A DNA stretch of 64,000 nt from JACCXM01 sp963751075 (GCA_963751075.1 CAVVTE010000013.1:1-64000), one strand, 5' to 3'; shown: positions 18,402 to 28,265, numbered from the stretch's first letter. The notes: generated by a model not told the origin, from the sequence alone. Numbers and translations: made by a program.

Positions 18402-20180
18402 ACCGGAGGTCGCGGCGTTCTCGCGATTCTCGCCTGGGTTTTGCTTTTTGCAGGGATTCCGAGCGCATCAGTCTGGGCCCAGGCCGATCCGACGATCATC
18501 GGGCGCGCCATCGATGCGGTCGTCCAACTTTCGATCGTCGTGCGCGGTGTCGTCGACGGCGAGGAGCAGGTGATCTGGTATGCAGTAGGCACCGGGACGG
18601 TTGTCTCTCCGGACGGGCTGATTCTCACCAACCAGCATCTCATCACGCCGACCGGCGTTGACGAAAAATTGACCGAGCTCGAATCGCAGCTCGCGGCCGA
18701 GGGCAAGAGCGCCGACCTTCAGGTCGACGCCGATCGGTTCATGGTGGCCATCTCGGACGGGCGGCAGTTGCCGGACCCGCGCTACGTCGCGCGTGTCGTG
18801 GCAGAGGATGCCGACCTCGATTTGGCCGTCTTGCGGGTCGAGGCAGATGTGCAAGGGACCACGCTTGATAGGGAATCAATGAACCTTCCTGCTCTGCCAC
18901 TTGGTAGTTCCGATGCCATGAATCTCGGCGAGCCAGTCCACGTCTTCGGGTTTCCCGCCATCGGCAGTGGCTCGCTGACGTACACGGTCGGCATCGTCAG
19001 CGGATTCCTGTTCGAGGAAGGTATCGATGGCACCGCCTGGATCAATACTGATGCCGTGACGTCGGGCGGAAACTCCGGCGGTGCGGCGGTCAACGACGCG
19101 GGCGAGCTGATCGGCGTACCGACCTCGGGTTCGGCCCTCGACTGCCGGGTAGGGGACACGAACCGCGACGGCGTTGTCGGTCCGGAGGACGTCGGCTGCC
19201 TACCAACCGGCGGTTCACTAACGCAACTGCGACCGATCGATCTTGCCCGGCCACTCTTGGCTTCGGTCGACGCCGAGGTGGCGGCGGGCATCGGCGCGGG
19301 GGCGACGGTCAGTCTGACGCCAGCCCCGGATGACCTCGCGGCCAGCCTTGCCGCGGCGGAGGGCTGCGCCGCACGAGGCGACTGGCGTTGTGCGGCGAAC
19401 TTTTACCTGGACGCCCTGAGCAACGCCCCCGAGGATCTGGCGATCGTCACGTCCCTCTATGACGCCTATCTCGCCCTTGGCAGACAGGAGGCGGCAGCGG
19501 GCAGGCTAGAGTCTGCACGTTCGGCGTTCGCCGGGGCGGTCGCGGCCGATCCTTCCCGTCCCGACGCGACCTCGGCGCTGGCGCGAATCGCGCCCTATAG
19601 CCGGGCGATAGTCGTCGATGGTTTTGATGGACCCGAGCGTTTCGTGGCTACTAGTGAAGGCGATTCGACCAGCACCTACGACGATGGGGTCTTCAGGTTG
19701 GATATATCGCAACCAGGACTCGTCTCCGGTTTTCCGCTCTCTCCGGCCGATGATCCGCTAGACGGTCAGGACTTTGCTGCTGTCCTGCGTATCGATGAGG
19801 CCCGCGGAGATGGGATGGTGACGATCGAGACGCGGACCGATCCCGCCGGTGGACAGTGGGTGTTCGCTGTCGATCCAACGCGGGGCACGTGGGAAGTGCT
19901 TCAGTTCGACCGGGAAAGCGCAAGGTTCGTCACATCGATTGGGCCGTATCGATACGGGTCGGAAGGGAGCTCGCGCCCGCTCGAGACTGTCGAGCTCCGC
20001 GTCACCGACGGAATTCCGCTCTTGCTCGTCAATGGGATTGACGTCGCGGCCGTCGCCAGCGGGTCACTGCCGGAAATTGGGAACGAAGGCAGCATCAGCT
20101 TCGGCGCGTTGATGGCCTCCGAAGGCATCGTTCCGTTTTCCGTTTCGTTCGACGAGATCGGGCTTTACGAGCTCGCCTAA
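18375..20180 (+). CDS. Secreted trypsin-like serine protease with C-terminal lectin-like domain
   Basis: A signal peptide (VLAILAWVLLFAGIPSASVWA) precedes a DegP/trypsin-type protease domain. Catalytic His is in ILTNQHLITP, Asp in AEDADLDLAVLRV and Ser in VTSGGNSGGAAVN. A calcium-loop-like insert (GDTNRDGVVGPEDVG) follows, then a helical, TPR-like segment (about residues 330-420), and a beta-rich C-terminal domain (about 430-600) resembling concanavalin-like or DUF1080-type modules. No PDZ domain is present. The start is uncertain: the frame opens further upstream inside a direct repeat, and no clear ribosome-binding site precedes the ATGs at 18375 or 18384. Probably an extracytoplasmic protease. 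Confidence 0.75.
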   Translation: MTGMGTSGKTGGRGVLAILAWVLLFAGIPSASVWAQADPTIIGRAIDAVVQLSIVVRGVVDGEEQVIWYAVGTGTVVSPDGLILTNQHLITPTGVDEKLTELESQLAAEGKSADLQVDADRFMVAISDGRQLPDPRYVARVVAEDADLDLAVLRVEADVQGTTLDRESMNLPALPLGSSDAMNLGEPVHVFGFPAIGSGSLTYTVGIVSGFLFEEGIDGTAWINTDAVTSGGNSGGAAVNDAGELIGVPTSGSALDCRVGDTNRDGVVGPEDVGCLPTGGSLTQLRPIDLARPLLASVDAEVAAGIGAGATVSLTPAPDDLAASLAAAEGCAARGDWRCAANFYLDALSNAPEDLAIVTSLYDAYLALGRQEAAAGRLESARSAFAGAVAADPSRPDATSALARIAPYSRAIVVDGFDGPERFVATSEGDSTSTYDDGVFRLDISQPGLVSGFPLSPADDPLDGQDFAAVLRIDEARGDGMVTIETRTDPAGGQWVFAVDPTRGTWEVLQFDRESARFVTSIGPYRYGSEGSSRPLETVELRVTDGIPLLLVNGIDVAAVASGSLPEIGNEGSISFGALMASEGIVPFSVSFDEIGLYELA

Positions 20181-20402
20181 CTTCCGGCTCTGGAACCGCT
20201 CGTCAGCTGTCATCGACGGCGCGGCGACGGCTGGAGAATGCCGGCCCACCTGACGTCCCGGCACTTCTCACCTGCCGTTTCGTGCTGCGGGACCGACTGA
20301 ACGAGCGAACGACCCTTTTCACACGAGGGCGAGGCGTCTCCAGCGAAACCCGCGATACTAACGAGGACGATTTCGCAGAACTCTTACAAGGGAGAGTGCC
20401 TC

Positions 20403-23400
20403 GTGGCCAGGATCCGTATTTGCGCCTTCGCTGCCTCCCTCGTGCTCACGGCATTGCTGGCCGTGCCTATGCCACTGGTCCAGGGCGCGGTGATTGCCCA
20501 GGAGGCGACACCGGTTGCGGGCGTTACGGGTGAAGGATCGGTTCTGCTCTTTGCCGCTCCCGGCATGCGCACCGACCTGGTCGAGTCGTTTGCCGCCGAG
20601 GGCGCGTTGCCGGCCATGTCCGAGATGCTGAACTCCGGCACCGGCGCCGATTTGCTCGCTCCCTTCCCAGCCACCACCGGATCGAGCCTGCCGACCCTGC
20701 TCACCGGGACCTGGCCGGCCGAGCATGGCATCGTCGGCGACACCTTTTTCCGCACCGGTTCCCTCAATTTCTCGGCTGTGTCGAGCTGGGCCGATGCCGG
20801 TCTGATTCAGGTTGACACGTTGCCACAAGCCGCCGAACGCGCTGGAAAGCAGGTCGTTGCCGTGGGTTGGAACGGTGTCTTCGCGCTCGATCCGGCGCTC
20901 GCCGGACCGGTCGTGGGCGAGCCGGTACCGTATTCGCAGGCCGGTGTGGTCACCAGCAGAGACCTTTCGGATCAACCCGGCAACGCGGAACGATACGGCG
21001 TCGGTTACGACCACGTCGACCTGCGCCCAGCCGAGGGCTGGTCAGCAGCCCCGGAGTCGTTCAGCCCCGCTCAGGAGACCGATCTCACGATCCGCTCTCT
21101 CGAACCCGAGGGACCTAATCCGGATCGCGCCTTCGAGGTCTACATCTACGACTCGACTGACGACGCGGTCACGAATTACGACCGGGTGCTGGTGTCCCCT
21201 GAGAAGGACGCCGCCGCGTCAGTAGCGAATCTGGACGTTGGTGCATGGGCTGGTATCCCGGTCGAATTGGCGGGTGAGCAGGATGGTCAGACGGCGGGGT
21301 TCTGGCTGAAGGCGATCGATCTCGCACCGGATCTCAGCACCTTTCGCCTCTACTACACCGCGGTGAGCCGCATCCCTGCCTCATGGGCTGATTGTGGGGA
21401 GCGGCCCGAATGCGCAGGGCCGGGCGGCTTCGAGGAGTCGGTGAACATCGCCGTTGGCGCGCCTGTCGCCGCCGACGCCGCGCCACTTCAGGCCGGGATC
21501 ATCGATGAAGCGACCTTTGTCGCTCAGGGGATCACCGCCTCCTGGCAGACCGTCGACGCGCTCCGATTAATCGTCGAAGAGCTCGGGGTCCAGCCCGATC
21601 TGCTGCTGCTGGGCACGTCATTCCCTGAGGCTGTCTCGCGCCAGTTTCTCGGTTTCCTCCCCGGACGCGATGTCAACGGCGCCGGTGCGACCCCGACAGT
21701 AGGCAGCACAGACGGTGAGGGAGTCGTCGCTTTCAATGCTGATGCAATCGAGGGGTTCGTCCGCGACAGCTACACGATGGCCGATGAGATCCTCGCCGTC
21801 GGTCGAGATCTGCTCGGTTCCAAGGGAACCACGCTGATGGTCTCACCATCGGGTCTCGAGCCCTCCTGGCTCGGCGTCAACGCCGGAACGGTGTTGGTCG
21901 AGGCTGGCATCGTCGAGGCCGATCAACCCGAAAACTGTGTACCCGGTCCGGTGAGTACGCCGCCTGGCACCCCGGATCCGGAGGCCTTGCCGGCTGGCCC
22001 TACCGTCAAAGCCTGTTGGGCGGGTGGAACGGCCCACCTTTACATCAATCTCGAGGGCCGGGAACCGGTGGGATCGGTGGCGGAGGACGCCTACGAGCCC
22101 ACCCGGGACGCGATCATCGCGGCCTTTGAGCAGCTCCGTGACGAGGCCAACTCAGGTGCGCCGGTCGTTGCCGGGGTCTACCGCAAAGAAGATCTCCGCG
22201 ACCTCGCCGGGGCGGATGCCCTGCATCCCAGTCGCACGGGCGACGTCGTGGTGACCCTGGCGCCACCGTATCGGTTCGACGATGCGATCGAGGGAACCGT
22301 CGTCGCGAAGGCGATGCCGGTCGTCTCCGGAGGCTATCTCCCCGGCGACGGGTCGGAAAATGCCGGACTCATCCTGGCTGCCGGGCCCGAAATCGCCTCA
22401 GGTGCGACGATAGATGCCCGAAGCGTCGATGTCGCCCCGACGGCCGCCTTTCTGCTTGGAGTGCCTGGGCCGTACAACGCGAGTGGCCGCATTCTCTTCG
22501 ATCTTTTGACGAACGGTGAGACGCTTGGCGAGTTGACCCTGCTCGACATCAGTGATTTCCACGGTCAGCTTCCGCCCTTGAGCGCTGCCGCCGATGCCAT
22601 CGATGCCGAGGGTGCGGAGAACCCCTCGTTCGACGTTGGCGGTGTTGCGTTTCTCGCTCCCTGGTTCGACCGTTTTCGCGCCGAGGCCGGGGGCGACGCG
22701 TTGCTGGTGACGGCGGGTGATGCGGTCGGAGCAACGCCGCCGATCTCGAGTGTCTTCGGCGACTTGCCAACCATCGAGGCGATGAACATGCTGGGCTTTA
22801 GTGCCGATGCACTCGGCAACCACAACTTCGACGCCGGTGCGGCCAACATGTTCGAGAATTTGGCTCCGGTGGCGGATTTTCCTTATCTCTCGGTCAATCT
22901 GGTGCCGGCGCGGGCCGACGCGACGCCTGTTGCCGGCGACCCGCAGTTCTTGCCGTCGCTGCTGCTCGATCTCAACGGTATCAGTGTCGGGCTGATCGGC
23001 TTCTCCAACCCGGACATTCCGCAGCTGACACGGCCCGGTGCGCTTGACCCATACCGGGTCATCGATCCGGTCGAGCCAATCAATGCCGAAGCGGCGCGTC
23101 TGCGCGAACAAGGCGCTGACGTTGTCATCGCCATGGGACACATGGGTGCCACCGGCGGGACCATCACCAATCCGACCGGACCGGTCGTGGAGGTGACCGA
23201 CCAGCTTCAGAGTGTGGACCTGGTCGTCGGCGACCACACAGACGCCCAAGTCTCGGCGATCCGTCCGAATGGCGCGCTGCTGGTCGAGAATCGCTCCAAG
23301 GGGGTGATGTTCACCCGGGTGCGCCTCGTCGTTGATAACGAGAGCGGGGAGTTGGTTTACCGCACCGCCGACCACCATCGCCCGTGGAATATTGGCGTTA

Positions 23401-24167
23401 CCCCGGATCCAGAGCTCTCTGCAATGCTGGAGCAGTTGTCTGTTGACCTGGCGCCAACGCTGAGCCGGGTGATCGGGTCGGCGGTGCAACCGATCCTACG
23501 CGCCGACGCCTGTGGCATGGAGACCGGGCGCACCTGCGAATCACTGATCGGCGATATCGTCGCCGACGCCCTGCGTGCCACGTACGGAACTGAATTCGCC
23601 ATCACCAACTCGGGCGGAATCCGTGCCGACTTGACCTGTCCGCCTGAGGGTGGCGAGTTCTGTCCCACAGCCGACGGCGAGCTGCCAATAACCGAGGGCC
23701 AGGTCCTCACGGTGTTGCCCTTCGGCAATGTGGCGGTGACGGCGCAGTTGAGCGGGGCAGAGGTGAAGGCAATGCTCGAGGCTGGCGTGGCGGCAATGCC
23801 GGAAGCGTCGGGGGCGTTCCCACAGGTCTCCGGGCTCTGCTTTACCTACGACATCGGCGCTCCGGCGGGCAACCGCGTGACGAGCACCGTGCGGCAGGCG
23901 GCGGACGGGACCTGTTCCGATGAGGAGGTCGATCTGACGGAGGCAGCGACCTACACCATTGCGACGAATGATTTCACCGCGTCAGGCGGTGACGACTACC
24001 CGGATATCCTGGCTCGCACCGATTCACGCGACATCCTGGCCTCGGTCGTTTCCTCGTATATCGCCGGGGAGTCGCCGTTGTCCTTGCCGGGCGAGCCGCT
24101 CGATCCTGTGATCCAGGGGCGAATCGTCTGTGAAGGGGAGGGATGTCCAGCGCCAGCGGGTGGTTAG
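20403..24167 (+). CDS. Fusion of alkaline-phosphatase-superfamily-like domain and 5'-nucleotidase
   Basis: A 1254-residue exported protein. A GTG start at 20403 follows AAGGGAGAG, and the signal ends near VIAQEATPVAG. Residues about 45-700 look like a type I phosphodiesterase/nucleotide pyrophosphatase: FPATTGSSLPTLLTG, WPAEHGIVGD, LHPSRTGDVVVTLAPPYRFD, GGYLPGDGS, ILAAGPEI. Several usual metal ligands look replaced: APGM for the first Asp, PEAVSRQFLG for the Asp/His pair, and SGGYLP for the His. Residues about 715-1240 are a UshA-like 5'-nucleotidase: DISDFHGQL, TAGDAVG, LGNHNFD, GHMG, GDHTD, and a substrate domain with NSGGIRADL, LPFGNVAV and NDFTASGGDDY. The product would hydrolyse extracellular nucleotides, with the N-terminal half possibly binding rather than cutting. 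Confidence 0.85.
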   Translation: MARIRICAFAASLVLTALLAVPMPLVQGAVIAQEATPVAGVTGEGSVLLFAAPGMRTDLVESFAAEGALPAMSEMLNSGTGADLLAPFPATTGSSLPTLLTGTWPAEHGIVGDTFFRTGSLNFSAVSSWADAGLIQVDTLPQAAERAGKQVVAVGWNGVFALDPALAGPVVGEPVPYSQAGVVTSRDLSDQPGNAERYGVGYDHVDLRPAEGWSAAPESFSPAQETDLTIRSLEPEGPNPDRAFEVYIYDSTDDAVTNYDRVLVSPEKDAAASVANLDVGAWAGIPVELAGEQDGQTAGFWLKAIDLAPDLSTFRLYYTAVSRIPASWADCGERPECAGPGGFEESVNIAVGAPVAADAAPLQAGIIDEATFVAQGITASWQTVDALRLIVEELGVQPDLLLLGTSFPEAVSRQFLGFLPGRDVNGAGATPTVGSTDGEGVVAFNADAIEGFVRDSYTMADEILAVGRDLLGSKGTTLMVSPSGLEPSWLGVNAGTVLVEAGIVEADQPENCVPGPVSTPPGTPDPEALPAGPTVKACWAGGTAHLYINLEGREPVGSVAEDAYEPTRDAIIAAFEQLRDEANSGAPVVAGVYRKEDLRDLAGADALHPSRTGDVVVTLAPPYRFDDAIEGTVVAKAMPVVSGGYLPGDGSENAGLILAAGPEIASGATIDARSVDVAPTAAFLLGVPGPYNASGRILFDLLTNGETLGELTLLDISDFHGQLPPLSAAADAIDAEGAENPSFDVGGVAFLAPWFDRFRAEAGGDALLVTAGDAVGATPPISSVFGDLPTIEAMNMLGFSADALGNHNFDAGAANMFENLAPVADFPYLSVNLVPARADATPVAGDPQFLPSLLLDLNGISVGLIGFSNPDIPQLTRPGALDPYRVIDPVEPINAEAARLREQGADVVIAMGHMGATGGTITNPTGPVVEVTDQLQSVDLVVGDHTDAQVSAIRPNGALLVENRSKGVMFTRVRLVVDNESGELVYRTADHHRPWNIGVTPDPELSAMLEQLSVDLAPTLSRVIGSAVQPILRADACGMETGRTCESLIGDIVADALRATYGTEFAITNSGGIRADLTCPPEGGEFCPTADGELPITEGQVLTVLPFGNVAVTAQLSGAEVKAMLEAGVAAMPEASGAFPQVSGLCFTYDIGAPAGNRVTSTVRQAADGTCSDEEVDLTEAATYTIATNDFTASGGDDYPDILARTDSRDILASVVSSYIAGESPLSLPGEPLDPVIQGRIVCEGEGCPAPAGG

Positions 24168-24244
24168 CAGGCATGACAGTGGGGAGGGCAGCGAGTTCCA
24201 GGGCGGCGGGGGGTAACGATCAAGTGCGCGCGAGGAGTAGCGAG

Positions 24245-25411
24245 TTGTCCAGCGCAGTTGGTCTCGCAGCGGAGTTGACGCGCAGGCACGCCATACTGCG
24301 AGCCGGTCTAGCGGACGCCGGCGGTGATGCGCTCGTCGCGACCCGCGAGGGTGTCGTCACTTACCTCACGGGCTACACAACCGCTACCTGGTCGAACCAC
24401 TCGCGACCGATCGTCGCCGTCCTCACTGCCAGCACACTCGACGTGGTCTGTGCGGAGACGGAGGCCGACGCCGTTCGCTCGCGAGTGCCGGGCGTCATTG
24501 TGCACCCGTACGTCGAGCTGCGATCACCAGATGGTCTCAGCGGTCTTCCCGATGGGGAGATCCAGTTCACCCCCCACGCGTGCGAGGTACTCGCCACCCT
24601 GCTGAGGGAGCGAGATGCGGAGACGATTGGCGTCGACGCGCTCGGGGCGGTCCACCCGCCGACGTCTCGTATCGTGGACCTTTTGCCGTCTAGCATCAGC
24701 CGGTTCGACGTGTCCAGGCAAGTCTGGGCGGCGCGCCTCCGCAAGAGCGCCTGGGAAATCGAGCGAATGCGTAGCGCCTGCGACATCCTCGATCGCGCCT
24801 TCGCGGACCTGCACGCCGCGCTCAGACCAGGGCTGAGCGAGCGCGACATCCACAACATCCTCGCCACCGCGAGCTTCAGCCACGGCGCGCACCGTCTCGG
24901 TTACGTGATGGTCGTCGCGGGTGTTGAGCGCGGACTGTTCGGCGACCCGACCGAGCGACGCTGGCAGAAAGGCGAGGTGCTCTTCGTCGACGGCGGGGTC
25001 GTGGTCGACGGGTACTGGGCTGACTTCTGTCGCATGTACACCGCCGGTGCCCCCACGCCGTCCCAGCAAGTTGACTACGGTCGCGCCGTCGTTGCTCTCG
25101 ATGCCGCACTGGCACTCGATTCTGCTCTCACCGCGAGCAGTCTTGGCCGCGCGATCGGTTCGGCGCTGGACTTGCCTCCCGGCCAAGTGGGCTTCGGCCG
25201 ATTTGGGCACGGCATCGGACTGTACATGCCGGAGCCGCCCTCGCTACACCCGGATGACCCCACGCCTCTCGATGATGGCGTGGTGCTGTGCGTCGAGCCG
25301 GCGTATCTCGGCGCCACCGGGAACTACGTCGTCGAGGAGGAGCACGTCGTCGACAACGGACGTCTCAACCGCATCTCGCCCAAGGCGCCACGCAAGCTGA
25401 TCGAGATCTAA
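24245..25411 (+). CDS. M24 family metallopeptidase (Xaa-Pro dipeptidase type)
   Basis: About 388 residues. The TTG at 24245 is chosen because GAGGAG lies at 24232-24237; in-frame ATGs at 24143 and 24173 lack well-spaced sites. The N-terminal creatinase-like domain is followed by the pita-bread fold with all five metal ligands: FVDGGVVVDGYWADFCRMY (Asp, Asp), FGHGIGLYM (His), CVEPAYL (Glu) and VVEEEHVV (Glu). It cleaves Xaa-Pro or other dipeptides in the cytoplasm. It lies just after the nucleotidase and may be co-transcribed with it. Confidence 0.85.
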   Translation: MSSAVGLAAELTRRHAILRAGLADAGGDALVATREGVVTYLTGYTTATWSNHSRPIVAVLTASTLDVVCAETEADAVRSRVPGVIVHPYVELRSPDGLSGLPDGEIQFTPHACEVLATLLRERDAETIGVDALGAVHPPTSRIVDLLPSSISRFDVSRQVWAARLRKSAWEIERMRSACDILDRAFADLHAALRPGLSERDIHNILATASFSHGAHRLGYVMVVAGVERGLFGDPTERRWQKGEVLFVDGGVVVDGYWADFCRMYTAGAPTPSQQVDYGRAVVALDAALALDSALTASSLGRAIGSALDLPPGQVGFGRFGHGIGLYMPEPPSLHPDDPTPLDDGVVLCVEPAYLGATGNYVVEEEHVVDNGRLNRISPKAPRKLIEI

Positions 25412-25450
25412 TACGCCGCCGGGCGAGCCAAGCGACCTCGCGGTAACCAA

Positions 25451-26002
25451 TCACCGATATTCCGCACCGAGGTGGCGCTCCAGGCCGCGTAACAGCATCA
25501 ACAGAGCCGCCTCGGTTGCCGCGTCCGTAACGACGGCGCGGCCGCCCGGGAAGTGAAACTCCTCGCAGGTGACGTTCTGCGGACCGGCGAGCCCAACGTA
25601 AACCAGACCTACCACCTTCCGCTCGGTTGCGCCGCCCGGCCCGGCGATACCGGTCGTTGCCACTGCGAGGTCTGCATTGAACGCCCGCCGGGCGCCCTCG
25701 GCCATCTCGCGGGCGCACTCGGCGCTGACGGCGCCGCGGGTCTCCAGGGTTTCTCGGGAGACGCTGAGGAGCGAAGCTTTCGCCTCGTTGCCGTAGGCGA
25801 CGATGCTTCCGAGGAAGTAGCGCGACGAGCCGGAGGTGGAGGTAATGCGGGCGGCAACGTTGCCACCGGTTAATGACTCCGCCGCGGCGACGGTGACGAG
25901 AGATTCACCTCCATCGGGTCGGGCGAGCAAACCGTGAATACGAGTCTCCGTCCTGGAAGGAACGTCGTGCGTTTCCACGTCGGTTGAATGGGGTTCGGTC
26001 AC
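25451..26002 (-). CDS. CinA C-terminal domain protein (nicotinamide-nucleotide amidase type)
   Basis: A GTG at 26002 preceded by AGGAG with an 8-base spacer sets the start; the frame stays open further upstream without a site. The about 183-residue product has the CinA-C hallmarks AAESLTGGNVAARIT, YFLGSIVAYGNEAK, RGAVSAECAREMA and ATTGIAGPGGATERKVVGLV. Stand-alone CinA-C proteins deamidate nicotinamide mononucleotide in NAD recycling; the N-terminal MocF-like domain of full CinA is absent. It converges with the M24 gene across 40 bp. Confidence 0.85.
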   Translation of the reverse strand: MTEPHSTDVETHDVPSRTETRIHGLLARPDGGESLVTVAAAESLTGGNVAARITSTSGSSRYFLGSIVAYGNEAKASLLSVSRETLETRGAVSAECAREMAEGARRAFNADLAVATTGIAGPGGATERKVVGLVYVGLAGPQNVTCEEFHFPGGRAVVTDAATEAALLMLLRGLERHLGAEYR

Positions 26003-26124
26003 AGTACGCACTCCTATCGCCGTAGATCGATGACGAGGACCAATAGGATAGGAGACCGTGAAGAATGGCTCTTGTCCCGTCCGGCCCGACACGTGATGTC
26101 CTCGACTGAGGAGATGCTGGTGTG

Positions 26125-26202
26125 GTTGAGCACTGATTTTGTGGCTATCTCATGGCACTCTGTATTCACAACTGTTGAGTGCTGATTCTATGGCTATCTC
26201 AT
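26125..26202. repeat. 29-bp direct repeat, offset 49 bp
   Basis: GTTGAGCACTGATTTTGTGG... at 26125-26153 and GTTGAGTGCTGATTCTATGG... at 26174-26202 both end GGCTATCTCAT and agree at 25 of 29 positions. The second copy overlaps the last codons of the decarboxylase gene, so the duplication probably arose from the gene's 3' end. Confidence 0.65.
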
Positions 26203-27546
26203 TGGATCGAGAACGGACTCGATATCCGCGACGGTTGTGCGGGGGTTGACGATCACAATCCGAGCCGCGGGTTCGCCGTCGACGCGCGTCGGCATGACGA
26301 ACGCGACTCCAGTGGCGAATAACCGCGCTGCCCAGGCGTCGTAGTCTGCCCCGGACCACCCTAGACGGCGGAACACCAGGACAGACAGCGCCGGCACGAT
26401 GAGCAGATCCAGGTATGGCCGGGAGCGGATCTCCTCCGCGGTCTGTCGGGTGACGGCCAGGGTCGTCTCGATCGCTTCGGCATACGCATCGGTTCCATGG
26501 ACGGCGAGCGAGAACCAGAAAGGGAGACCGCGAGCGCGGCGGCTCAAATGCACCCCATAGTCGGACGGGTTCCACTCGTTTCTCACGGCGATGGCATCCA
26601 GGTAGGCCGCAGATTGGCTGTGCGCCGCTCGCGCCTGCTCTGGATCGCGGTAGAGCAACGCGCAGCAGTCATATGGAGCGAAGAGCCACTTGTGCGGATC
26701 GACGATGAAGCTATTCACCAGTTCGATGCCGGCAAAGGCCGGCCGCATACTCGGCGCGGCCAGAGCCGCAAGTCCGAAGGCGCCATCGACGTGTAGCCAT
26801 ACCCCGCGCTTGCGGCACTCTGCCGCCACAGCCGGGAGGTCGTCTATCACCCCCAGGTTCGTCGCGCCAGCGGAGGCGACCACGGCGAAGAGCCCGTCAT
26901 GCGTATTGGCGTCGAGGGCCGCTCGGAGATGCGGTCCTGACAAACGATGACCGGCATCGACCGGCACGTCGATCAGATCTACGTCCAGCACCAGGGCTGC
27001 CTGCGCAACCGACGAATGGGCCTCGGCCGAGCAGGCCATCTGCCAGCGTGCCGGTCGCACTCCCCCGCGTTGGGTCAGTGCTGTTTGACGAGCAGCGTGC
27101 AGGGCCGAGAGATTACCTAGAGTCCCGCCCGGTAGAAAGGTCCCTCCGGCCTCTGGAGGAAAGCCGGCAAGATTCGCCAGCCAACGCAGTGCTTCGTTCT
27201 CGGCGTATACAGCCCCGGCCGCTTCCAGCCAGCTGCCGGCGTAGATCCCGGAGGCGCCCACCAGTAAATCGAAGAGGACCGCGGTCTCTGTCGGTGCGTG
27301 AGGGATGAATGCGAGGTAGCATGGATGATCGGCCGCGACCGTCGCCGGCGCCAGTTCCTCGACCCAACGACGGAGTGCCTCCGGTCCACCCAGACCTGAG
27401 GGGGTGATCGTCGGGCCCACCCGCCCCCCGAGTTCTTCGGCGGTTGCCATCCCTCCTAGGGCCCATGGATCCTGCTTCTGGCGTGCCAACACGAGCTCGA
27501 GGAGGTGGCGGCCCAAGAGTTCAGTGTCATATGTCAAGCCGTGCAT
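26194..27546 (-). CDS. PLP-dependent group II decarboxylase (aromatic amino acid/tyrosine/glutamate type)
   Basis: About 450 residues from the ATG at 27546, with AAGGA just upstream; the frame opens further but without a site. The fold-type I decarboxylase motifs are GGTFLPGGTLGNLSALHAAR, CSAEAHSSV (His that stacks on PLP), WLHVDGAFG (Asp that binds the ring nitrogen) and FIVDPHKWLF (Schiff-base Lys). It resembles the aromatic-L-amino-acid/pyridoxal decarboxylase family. The substrate cannot be set from sequence alone. Cytoplasmic. The gap up to the ModE-like gene (27547-27797) shows nothing supportable. Confidence 0.85.
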   Translation of the reverse strand: MHGLTYDTELLGRHLLELVLARQKQDPWALGGMATAEELGGRVGPTITPSGLGGPEALRRWVEELAPATVAADHPCYLAFIPHAPTETAVLFDLLVGASGIYAGSWLEAAGAVYAENEALRWLANLAGFPPEAGGTFLPGGTLGNLSALHAARQTALTQRGGVRPARWQMACSAEAHSSVAQAALVLDVDLIDVPVDAGHRLSGPHLRAALDANTHDGLFAVVASAGATNLGVIDDLPAVAAECRKRGVWLHVDGAFGLAALAAPSMRPAFAGIELVNSFIVDPHKWLFAPYDCCALLYRDPEQARAAHSQSAAYLDAIAVRNEWNPSDYGVHLSRRARGLPFWFSLAVHGTDAYAEAIETTLAVTRQTAEEIRSRPYLDLLIVPALSVLVFRRLGWSGADYDAWAARLFATGVAFVMPTRVDGEPAARIVIVNPRTTVADIESVLDPMR

Positions 27547-27797
27547 TGGTTCCTTGCACCGTGTAGCGGATCCTGCAGGTCGGCCTGAACGTGACAACGT
27601 CGCCACCCGCTTCTCTCTGAGGCACGCCCGGCCCCGGTGCCATACCAGACGAGAAGAGCAGACGGCCGACGAGTCGCAGTGAGTCGATCCCGGGCCTGAG
27701 GCACTGCGTCGTGCCGAGCTGGGTTGCTCTCACGTCACCGTTCGCTGCAGAGCCGAGAGGCCGGCATCATCGCGCATAACGCTGCCAGGACATAATG

Positions 27798-28199
27798 CTA
27801 CTGTGTTTCCGTAGCGTCCCCGAACTCAGCCGTGAATCGGCGGCTGACCACTTCCTGGATCCCGCTCGAGACGCGTCGAAAACGTCGACACAGATCGTGA
27901 GCCTCAGCCGTGAGTTGACTCCCACCACCGTCCACGCCCCCGCTCTCACTATCGAGGAGCCGAAAGCCAACCTCGCCCTCGGTGGCCTTCACTCGTTCCC
28001 AGGCGGTGCGATATGGGATGTCCAATGCCTCGGCGGCGCGACTGAGCGAGCCATTGGCTTCGATAGCTTCGAGCAACTCGACGCGCCACTCCGAGAGAAC
28101 CACCTCGCCGCGGCGCTCGATCCAGATCTTGGAGCGGATCTCCAGCGGCGCGCCTATTTGTTCGGATCCGTCGGGCATAACGGTCATCCTTGCCGCCAT
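27798..28199 (-). CDS. ModE-like winged helix regulator
   Basis: A 133-residue protein with the LysR-type winged HTH of ModE: LLEAIEANGSLSRAAEALDI, PYRTAWERVKATEGEVGFRL and GGVDGGGSQLTAEA. It has no C-terminal molybdate-binding TOBE domain. This short version is common next to molybdenum or tungsten enzyme genes. It is divergently transcribed from a truncated aldehyde:ferredoxin oxidoreductase gene, which it may once have controlled. Confidence 0.8.
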   Translation of the reverse strand: MAARMTVMPDGSEQIGAPLEIRSKIWIERRGEVVLSEWRVELLEAIEANGSLSRAAEALDIPYRTAWERVKATEGEVGFRLLDSESGGVDGGGSQLTAEAHDLCRRFRRVSSGIQEVVSRRFTAEFGDATETQ

Positions 28200-28222
28200 T
28201 TACTCATTCTTCGGAAAAGGAC

Positions 28223-28265
28223 GGTATCACAGCGATTTTCGTGGCACAAGAGCGTAATTGATACC
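28223..28265. promoter_or_regulatory. Dyad in the ModE/AOR divergent promoter region
   Basis: GGTATCA at 28223-28229 and its complement TGATACC at 28259-28265 are spaced by 29 bp in the 188-bp region between the two divergent genes. This is a candidate operator for the neighbouring regulator, but 7-bp arms could be chance. Confidence 0.3.
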
